Of a stretch of DNA of 10,490 nt, positions 5,708-10,490 are shown one piece after another; positions within the stretch are counted from its first letter, which is position 1; each line of letters begins with the position of its first letter. The notes beneath the pieces were generated by a model, which was given only the letters and a program-made list of their open reading frames with translations, made no database searches and was not told where the DNA came from. The stretch spans positions 1 through 10,490 of the forward strand of contig JADYYZ010000448.1 of NCBI GenBank assembly GCA_020853405.1. Reading direction: 5' to 3'. The translations under genes were made by a program, and so were the position numbers. The stretch is from Acetobacteraceae bacterium (GTDB lineage Bacteria > Pseudomonadota > Alphaproteobacteria > Acetobacterales > Acetobacteraceae).

Positions 5708-6475
5708 ATGGCGCTTCTTGAAGTGCGGGGCCTCGGCAAGTCGTTCTGGGGGGTCCATGCCGTGCGGGGCGTGGACATGGAGGTGGCTGCCGGCACGATC
5801 ACCGCGCTGATCGGCCCGAACGGGGCCGGCAAGACCACCGCGTTCAACTGCATCTCCGGCACGATTCCTCCCGATTCCGGCAGCGTGACCTTCGACGGGC
5901 ACGACATCACCGGCGCCCGGCCCGACCGGATCACGGGGCTTGGCCTGGTGCGCACCTTCCAGATCGCGCGCGGCTTTCCCCGCCTGTCGGTGCTGGAGAA
6001 CCTGATGCTGTACGGCGCGCGCCAGCCGGGCGAATCGCTGTGGCGGGCGGTGCTGCGCCACCCTGCGGTGGCGCTTCGCGAACAGGCCCTGTACGAGCGC
6101 GCGGTCGAAATCGCGCGGCGGCTGAACCTGCTGCGGGTCGCCAACAACCCGGCCAGCGCGCTGTCGGGCGGCCAGAAGAAACTGCTGGAGATCGGCCGCG
6201 CGCTGATGGCCGAACCCCGCATGATCATGCTCGACGAGCCGATCGCCGGCGTGAACCCGGCGCTGGCGGTCGAGATCGGCGACCACCTGCTGCGGCTCAA
6301 GGCGGACGGGCTGACCTTCCTGATCATCGAGCACCACATGGACGCCGTGCTGCGCCTGTGCGACCCGGTGATCGTGATGGCGGAAGGGCGGAACCTGGCA
6401 CAAGGCCCGTTCCGCACCGTGGCCGAGGACCCGCGCGTGCAGGAAGCCTACATGGGCAGGCGCAAGCATGGCTGA
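5708..6475 (+). CDS. livG: Branched-chain amino acid-type ABC transporter ATPase LivG
   Basis: A 255-residue ATPase of the HAAT (hydrophobic/branched-chain amino acid) importer family. It hydrolyses ATP on the cytoplasmic face of the LivH/LivM membrane pair. The motifs are complete: Walker A GPNGAGKT (36-43), LivG-type RTFQIARGFPRLSVLENL (82-99) with the Q-loop Gln85, signature LSGGQ (152-156), Walker B MIMLDE (172-177) followed by PIAGVNP, and H-loop His209 in IIEHHMD. The C-terminus ends in the usual QEAYMG element. It is the first gene of the plus-strand operon. The ATG is the only usable start: the frame is open upstream to 5594 but holds no ATG, GTG or TTG. No Shine-Dalgarno is evident. 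Its stop overlaps livF by 8 bp. Confidence 0.96.
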   Translation: MALLEVRGLGKSFWGVHAVRGVDMEVAAGTITALIGPNGAGKTTAFNCISGTIPPDSGSVTFDGHDITGARPDRITGLGLVRTFQIARGFPRLSVLENLMLYGARQPGESLWRAVLRHPAVALREQALYERAVEIARRLNLLRVANNPASALSGGQKKLLEIGRALMAEPRMIMLDEPIAGVNPALAVEIGDHLLRLKADGLTFLIIEHHMDAVLRLCDPVIVMAEGRNLAQGPFRTVAEDPRVQEAYMGRRKHG

Positions 6476-7205
6476 GCCGCCGGTGCTCGCCGCGAAGGCC
6501 GTGCTCGCCGCGAAGGCCGTGGTCGCCGGCTACTCGGCCGCCGACCGCGTGCTGAAGGGCGTCGACCTCGAGGTGCACAAGGGCGAGCTGGTGGCGGTGA
6601 TCGGCCCCAACGGGGCCGGCAAAAGCACCCTGTTCAAGACCATCGCCGGGCTGCTTTCGGCCAGCGAAGGCACGATCGCGCTCGACGGCACGCCGATCAC
6701 CAACTGGCCGGCGCGGAAGATCTGCGCCGCCGGCGTCGCCTTCGTGCCGCAGGAAGCCAATGTCTTCCCCAGCATGAGCGTGCGCGAGAATCTCGAGATC
6801 GGGGGCTTCGTCGATCCCAAGGGAGCGCCCGGACGCATCGAGGCACTGTTCCAGCGTTTCCCGATGCTGGCCGAGAAGCGCCGCCATGCCGCGCGCACGC
6901 TGTCGGGCGGGCAGCGCCAGGTGCTGGCGATGGCGATGGCGCTGATGGTCGAGCCGCGCGTGCTGCTGCTGGACGAGCCGAGCGCCGGCCTGTCGCCGGT
7001 CGCCGCCGAAAGCCTGTTCGAGTCGATCGTCGCGATCAACCGCGAGGGGCTCGCGATCGCGATGGTCGAGCAGAACGCGGTCGAGGCGCTGGAGGTGGCG
7101 AGGCGCGCCTACATCCTGGTCGATGGCATGAACGCCCGCACCGGGCCGGCGGCGGAGTTGTCGGCCGATCCCGAGGTGCGGCGCATATTTCTGGGCTTGC
7201 ATTGA
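6468..7205 (+). CDS. livF: Branched-chain amino acid-type ABC transporter ATPase LivF
   Basis: A 245-residue second ATPase of the Liv-type importer, forming a heterodimer with LivG. Walker A GPNGAGKS is at 46-53, Q-loop Gln95 in VPQEANVFPSMSVRENL, signature LSGGQ 145-149, and Walker B VLLLDE 165-170 followed by PSAGLSP. MVEQNAVEAL (199-208) at the H-loop is the normal LivF variant without His. The N-terminus is unusual: the hexapeptide VLAAKA occurs twice in a row (6-11 and 12-17), encoded by a perfect 18-bp duplication, so the protein starts about 6 residues longer than expected before the VAGYS strand. The ATG overlaps the livG stop by 8 bp, with a weak GCAGG ribosome site at 6456-6460, implying translational coupling. 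Confidence 0.96.
   Translation: MAEPPVLAAKAVLAAKAVVAGYSAADRVLKGVDLEVHKGELVAVIGPNGAGKSTLFKTIAGLLSASEGTIALDGTPITNWPARKICAAGVAFVPQEANVFPSMSVRENLEIGGFVDPKGAPGRIEALFQRFPMLAEKRRHAARTLSGGQRQVLAMAMALMVEPRVLLLDEPSAGLSPVAAESLFESIVAINREGLAIAMVEQNAVEALEVARRAYILVDGMNARTGPAAELSADPEVRRIFLGLH
6483..6518 (+). repeat. Perfect 18-bp tandem duplication in livF
   Basis: The unit GTGCTCGCCGCGAAGGCC is present at 6483-6500 and immediately again at 6501-6518; a degraded third start (GTGGTCGCC) follows. It is in frame and repeats VLAAKA at the N-terminus of LivF. Confidence 0.97.
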
Positions 7206-7245
7206 AGCCCGCGCAGTGCTTGCAGACTCCGCAAACGGATCGAAC

Positions 7246-7251
7246 AGGGAG
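7246..7251 (+). promoter_or_regulatory. Ribosome binding site of the binding-protein gene
   Basis: AGGGAG, 8 nt before the ATG at 7260. It is the clearest Shine-Dalgarno in the plus-strand operon, in keeping with the high expression usually needed for a periplasmic binding protein. The 54-nt gap after livF contains no convincing terminator. Confidence 0.7.
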
Positions 7252-7259
7252 CTTGCGAT

Positions 7260-8465
7260 ATGACCATCACCCGCCGCGGCGCGCTGCTTGGCGCCGCCCT
7301 TCCAGTGCTGGGCCTGCCGCTGATGGCACCTGCGATCGCGCGCGCCCAAGGGGGCGAGCCGATCCGGCTCGGCACGCTGACGCCGCTGACCGGACCCGGC
7401 GGCCCCTATGGCCCCAGCATGCGCCGCGCGATCGAGGGCGTGGTGGGCGCGGTCAATGACCAGGGCGGCGTGCTGGGCAGGCGCATCCAGCTCTACGGCG
7501 AGGATTCCCAGACCAACCCCGATGCCGCCGTGCGGGCGGCGCGCAAGCTGATCGACGTCGACAAGGTGGTCGCCATCATGGGCACCTGGGCAAGTGCCGT
7601 GACCACCGCGGTCGCGCCGCTGGCCTGGGAAAGCAAGACCATGCTGTTCACCGTCAGCGGTGCCGACAGCATCACCAGGCTGCCGCACAACGGCTACATC
7701 ATCCGCACCCAGCCCAACAGCACGCTGCAGATCACCAAGCTGGCCGAGTTCCTGGGCGAGCGTGGCGCGAAGAAGATCTTCATCCTGGCCGCCCAGACGC
7801 CGTTCGCCGAACCCAACCGCATCACCCTGGAAGCCGAGATGCCGAAATACGGCGGTTCGGTCGCCGGCCAGGTGATCTATGACCGCGACAAGACCACCTT
7901 CCGCTCCGAGGTGGACCAGGCGCTGCGCACGCGCCCCGACTTCATCTTCCTGAACGGCTACACGCCCGATGTCACGATCCTGCTGCGCGAACTGTTCCGC
8001 GCCGGCTTCACCGGCGGCAAGGTGGCGGCGGCCTATGCGGTGAACGCGAAACTGCTGGAAAGCCTGCCGGCCGAGGTGACCAACGGCACGCTGACCTGGG
8101 CGCCGAGCCCGGCGGTCGCGAGCCCCGCCTTCAAGCGGCTGCAGGCGCTGCTCGGCACCCAGGACCCCGACCCCTATTCCTGCCAGACCAACGACCACGC
8201 TGCCCTGGCCATACTGGCGATCGCCAAGGCCGGCGCCGCCACCGCCGAGGCGATCCGCGCCAATGTGCGCAGGATCAGCCAGGGCACGGGCGAGAAGGTG
8301 GACGACGTGCTGGTCGGCCTGAAACTGCTGCGCGAGGGCAAGGACATCAACTACGAGGGCGCATCGGGCGCCTGCGACTTCGACGAGATCGGCGACATCC
8401 TGACCTGCCCGTTCCGCTACGAGATCGCCGAGAACGCGAAGCAGCGCACACTGCGCATCGGCTGA
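7260..8465 (+). CDS. Liv-type periplasmic substrate-binding protein (Peripla_BP_6)
   Basis: A 401-residue solute receptor of the type I periplasmic binding-protein fold that delivers substrate to the LivHM pore. The N-terminus ITRRGALLGAALP resembles a twin-arginine signal; the likely cleavage is after ARA at residue 29. The mature start IRLGTLTPLTGPGGPYG and the NDQGGVLGRRIQLYGEDSQTNPDAAVRAARKLI region are typical of the family, as is the SCQTNDHAALAILAIAKAG helix near 307-325. Cys372 and Cys383 (ACDFDEIGDILTC) could form a disulphide in the exported protein. It has its own strong ribosome site, and its place between livF and livH shows it belongs to this importer. The substrate is not determined: relatives bind branched-chain amino acids, amides, urea or aromatic acids. 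Confidence 0.94.
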   Translation: MTITRRGALLGAALPVLGLPLMAPAIARAQGGEPIRLGTLTPLTGPGGPYGPSMRRAIEGVVGAVNDQGGVLGRRIQLYGEDSQTNPDAAVRAARKLIDVDKVVAIMGTWASAVTTAVAPLAWESKTMLFTVSGADSITRLPHNGYIIRTQPNSTLQITKLAEFLGERGAKKIFILAAQTPFAEPNRITLEAEMPKYGGSVAGQVIYDRDKTTFRSEVDQALRTRPDFIFLNGYTPDVTILLRELFRAGFTGGKVAAAYAVNAKLLESLPAEVTNGTLTWAPSPAVASPAFKRLQALLGTQDPDPYSCQTNDHAALAILAIAKAGAATAEAIRANVRRISQGTGEKVDDVLVGLKLLREGKDINYEGASGACDFDEIGDILTCPFRYEIAENAKQRTLRIG

Positions 8466-8466
8466 G

Positions 8467-8484
8467 GCACGCGCGCGCGCGCGC
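8467..8484. repeat. Alternating purine-pyrimidine (CG)n tract
   Basis: Eighteen bases of strictly alternating purine and pyrimidine, nearly all CG steps, fill most of the 24-nt gap between the binding-protein gene and livH. It has Z-DNA-forming character and occupies the place where a ribosome site for livH would be expected. Confidence 0.85.
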
Positions 8485-8489
8485 CCAGC

Positions 8490-9377
8490 GTGGACATCCT
8501 CGAGGAGCTGCCGCAGCTCGTCATCAACGGGATGGTGCAGGGCACCATCCTGGCGGTGCCGGCGATCGGCTTCACCGCGGTCTATGCGGTGCTGCGCTAC
8601 GCCAACTTCACGGTCGCAAGCCACGCCACCATCGGCGCCTATGCCGGGCTGGTCGCGAACGTGACGTTCGGCTGGCCCGCCTTCGCCAGCCTGCTGTTCG
8701 CCTTCGTCGTGCCGGCGCTGTCGGGGGTTGCCTGCCACGAGGTGGCGCTGCGGCCGCTGCTGCGCCAGGGCGGGCCGCTGACCGCCGCGATCGCCGCGGT
8801 GGCTTTGACCATCGCGCTCGAGAACGTGGTGCGATTTTCCTTCGGCAACGACCTGCGCGGCTATGACCTGCCGGTCTATCGCGACTGGCGCTTCGACCTC
8901 GGCTTCGCGTTCGTGCGCGTCGGCCCCCAGCAGCTGGAGAACGCGGCCGTCGGCGTGGCCGTGATGGCCGTGCTGTTCCTGTTCCTGGCCTTCACCCGCA
9001 CCGGCAAGATGATGCGCGCGGTCGCCGACAACGCGCCGCTGGCCGCGATCAAGGGCGTCAATGCCGAGACCGTCGCCCGGCTTGCCAATTTCATCGGCAT
9101 GGGGCTGGCGGGTGTCGGCGGCATGCTGCTGGGGCTCGATACCTCGATCGACCCGCTCACCGGCTTCCGCGCCGTGCTGTCGATCTTCGCCGCCGCCGTG
9201 GTGGGCGGCCTGGGCAGCATCCCCGGCGCCGTGGTGGGGGCGGCCGTGGTCGGCATCGGCGAGGAACTGTCGCTGCTGGTGCTCGATGCCAGCTACCGCA
9301 CCGCGGTCGGGTTCGTCGCCATCCTGGTGGTGCTGAGTTTCCGCCCGCGCGGCATCCTGGGCGAACGGGCGTACTGA
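8490..9377 (+). CDS. livH: Branched-chain amino acid-type ABC transporter permease LivH
   Basis: A 295-residue inner-membrane permease, one half of the translocation pore of the Liv-type importer. The N-terminus (LPQLVINGMVQGTILAVPAI) and YAVLRYANFTVASHATIGAY (32-51) match the LivH family. The cytoplasmic loop TRTGKMMRAVADNAPLAAIKG (169-189) and the conserved AAAVVGGLGSIPGAVVGA stretch (234-251) are the ATPase-contact and pore regions. About eight hydrophobic segments are seen. The start is taken as GTG at 8490, because this gives the usual LivH length and N-terminal helix; the next in-frame Met (residue 15) would cut into that helix. No Shine-Dalgarno is visible, since a CG tract occupies the space. 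The stop abuts the livM ATG with no gap (TGAATG). Confidence 0.94.
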   Translation: MDILEELPQLVINGMVQGTILAVPAIGFTAVYAVLRYANFTVASHATIGAYAGLVANVTFGWPAFASLLFAFVVPALSGVACHEVALRPLLRQGGPLTAAIAAVALTIALENVVRFSFGNDLRGYDLPVYRDWRFDLGFAFVRVGPQQLENAAVGVAVMAVLFLFLAFTRTGKMMRAVADNAPLAAIKGVNAETVARLANFIGMGLAGVGGMLLGLDTSIDPLTGFRAVLSIFAAAVVGGLGSIPGAVVGAAVVGIGEELSLLVLDASYRTAVGFVAILVVLSFRPRGILGERAY

Positions 9378-10289
9378 ATGGAAAACTACATCGTCGCCAT
9401 GCTGGTCTTCGCTGCCTTCTACGGCATGATGGCGCTGGGGCTGAACCTGATCTGGGGCATGGCCGGGATGATCAATCTCGGCATCGTCGGGTTCTTCGGC
9501 TTCGGCGCCTATGTCTCGGCGATGCTGACGCGGCGGCATTTCGAGCTGCCGATCCCCGCCGGGTGGGTTGCCGCCACCGTGCTGACCGCGCTGGCCGGCT
9601 GCCTGGTGGCACTGACGGTGGCGCGGCTGAAGGGCGACTATCTTGCCATCGTCACGCTCGGCTTTGCCGAGATCGTGCGCCTGGTCGGCTCGAACGAGAT
9701 CTGGCTGACCGGCGGCACCGACGGCATCTCCGGCATTCCCGGCCCCTGGCGCGGCAGCGTTCCCCCGCAGACCTTCAACCTGATCTACCTTGGCATCGCC
9801 GCGGTCGCGGTCGGGCTCAGTTTCCTGGTCTGCCAGCGCATCCGCTTCTCGCCCTATGGGCGGGTGCTGCGCGCGATCCGCGACGACGAGCAGGTGGCCG
9901 CGGTCGCCGGCAAGAACGTGCTGGCGTTCAAGCTCCAGGTGTTCGCGGTGGGGGCGGCGATCATCGGCCTCGCCGGCGCGCTCTATGGCCACTACAACGC
10001 CTATATCGCGCCGGACGGGTTCGTGCCGCTGATCACCATCTATGTCGTGCTGGCGCTGACAGCCGGCGGCACCGGCAGCAATACCGGGGCGCTGGCGGGC
10101 AGCCTGCTGGTGGTGTTCTTCATGGAATCGATGCGCTTCGTGGTCGGCGGCATCGGCTTTCTCAAGCCGGTGCAGGTCGCCGCCCTGCGTGAATTCCTGA
10201 TCGGGCTGTCGCTGATCGTGGTGCTCCGCTTCGCGCCCCAGGGGCTGTTTCCCGAACGTCTTCACGTGCACAAGGTGCCCCCCGCATGA
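9378..10289 (+). CDS. livM: Branched-chain amino acid-type ABC transporter permease LivM
   Basis: A 303-residue inner-membrane permease, partner of LivH. Family landmarks are GLNLIWGMAGMINLGIVGFFGFGAYVSAML (split at 21-37 and 38-50), the highly conserved LKGDYLAIVTLGFAEIVRL (84-102), LTGGTDGISGIPGP (110-123), the loop SPYGRVLRAIRDDEQVAAVAG (158-178), and TAGGTGSNTGALAG (228-241) at the ATPase contact. It ends in the expected RFAPQGLFPE. The ATG directly follows the livH stop and its own stop overlaps the next ATG (ATGA), so translation is coupled on both sides. All features are regular for the family. Confidence 0.96.
   Translation: MENYIVAMLVFAAFYGMMALGLNLIWGMAGMINLGIVGFFGFGAYVSAMLTRRHFELPIPAGWVAATVLTALAGCLVALTVARLKGDYLAIVTLGFAEIVRLVGSNEIWLTGGTDGISGIPGPWRGSVPPQTFNLIYLGIAAVAVGLSFLVCQRIRFSPYGRVLRAIRDDEQVAAVAGKNVLAFKLQVFAVGAAIIGLAGALYGHYNAYIAPDGFVPLITIYVVLALTAGGTGSNTGALAGSLLVVFFMESMRFVVGGIGFLKPVQVAALREFLIGLSLIVVLRFAPQGLFPERLHVHKVPPA
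10272..10277 (+). promoter_or_regulatory. Ribosome binding site of the GAF-like gene
   Basis: AAGGTG inside the end of livM, 8 nt before the overlapping ATG at 10286. It supports this start and translational coupling to livM. Confidence 0.5.
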
Positions 10290-10490
10290 CCCGACCCGAC
10301 CCGCTGGCGCAGCTTGGCCTGGTTGCCGCAAGCCTTGCCGATTCCGACCAGCCGCGGGCAACCTTCCGCGCCCTGGAAGCGGCAATGTGCGCGGCGATCG
10401 GCGCGACGCTTTTCACCATCCTGCTGAAGCATGCCGACGGCAGCGTCGAGCGTTTCTGGACCAACCGGGCGGAATACCCGGTCGGCGGCA
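10286..10490 (+). CDS. GAF-domain-like protein, 5' part only
   Basis: The first 68 residues are visible; the gene runs off the right edge. After a short N-terminal helix (PLAQLGLVAASLAD) comes FRALEAAMCAAIGATLFTILL, then KHADGSVERFWTNRAEYPVGG. This resembles the beginning of small GAF-domain proteins (a helix, then a strand pair with a charged turn and a YPVGG element), and such genes do occur beside solute transporters. GAF domains bind small molecules such as nucleotides or aromatic compounds, so the protein could sense or process the imported solute. Overlap of its ATG with the livM stop and the ribosome site at 10272-10277 place it in the liv operon. The family assignment rests on recall of pattern from a partial sequence. 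Confidence 0.65.
   Translation, partial: MTRPDPLAQLGLVAASLADSDQPRATFRALEAAMCAAIGATLFTILLKHADGSVERFWTNRAEYPVGG

Noticed and set aside
5063..6469. A 468-codon minus-strand frame crossing the intergenic repeat and livG
   Set aside because: It is antisense to livG and out of frame with the sensor gene; the repeated INGP segment is only the 12-bp array read as protein.
7206..7259. Possible hairpin (TTGC...GCAA) or terminator between livF and the binding-protein gene
   Set aside because: The stem is only 4 bp with no T-run, too weak for a terminator or attenuator; the gap simply holds the ribosome site.
6324..10385. A 1353-codon minus-strand open frame antisense to the liv operon
   Set aside because: It has the same low-complexity, His/Asp/Gln/Arg-rich composition and no recognisable domain. 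The five plus-strand transporter genes fully explain the region.

Overview
The window is very GC-rich DNA with dense, overlapping genes and long spurious open frames on the opposite strands. That pattern, together with the gene types, suggests an alphaproteobacterium, perhaps of the Rhodospirillales/Acetobacteraceae kind. The taxonomic guess is inference; there is no rRNA or other marker gene here.

Left half (1-5580, all on the minus strand, read right to left): one tightly packed operon of five genes. It starts with a two-TM membrane sensor (periplasmic dCACHE, GAF-like region, C-terminal class III cyclase homology domain). An MlaE-like permease, an MlaF-like ABC ATPase, an MlaD-like MCE substrate-binding protein and a TPR-like lipoprotein cut by the window edge follow. 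The last three junctions are a 10-bp gap and two ATGA stop/start overlaps. The layout is that of an MCE/Mla-type lipid transporter of the cell envelope, but several signature residues are missing. The ATPase lacks the Walker A lysine, Q-loop Gln, LSGGQ and H-loop His. The permease lacks the acidic EExDAL-type coupling motif. The cyclase domain lacks the usual metal-binding Asp pair and the transition-state Asn and Arg. All frames are intact, so these look like maintained pseudoenzymes rather than decaying genes. This is the most unusual part of the window.

Centre (5581-5707): a 127-bp divergent intergenic region with 4.8 perfect copies of a 12-bp direct repeat, and a strong G-quadruplex-type motif just inside the first minus-strand gene. 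Both operons probably start here, but no convincing -35/-10 pair is visible.

Right half (5708-10490, plus strand): a complete branched-chain-amino-acid-type (HAAT/Liv) ABC importer in the order livG, livF, periplasmic binding protein, livH, livM, followed by the translationally coupled start of a GAF-domain-like gene cut by the window edge. All transporter components carry their family motifs and look functional. The real substrate (amino acid, amide, urea or aromatic acid) cannot be read from the sequence. The two operons share one control region, and the minus-strand operon begins with a periplasmic CACHE sensor. A link between sensing of a small solute and the two systems is therefore possible, but it is only inferred.
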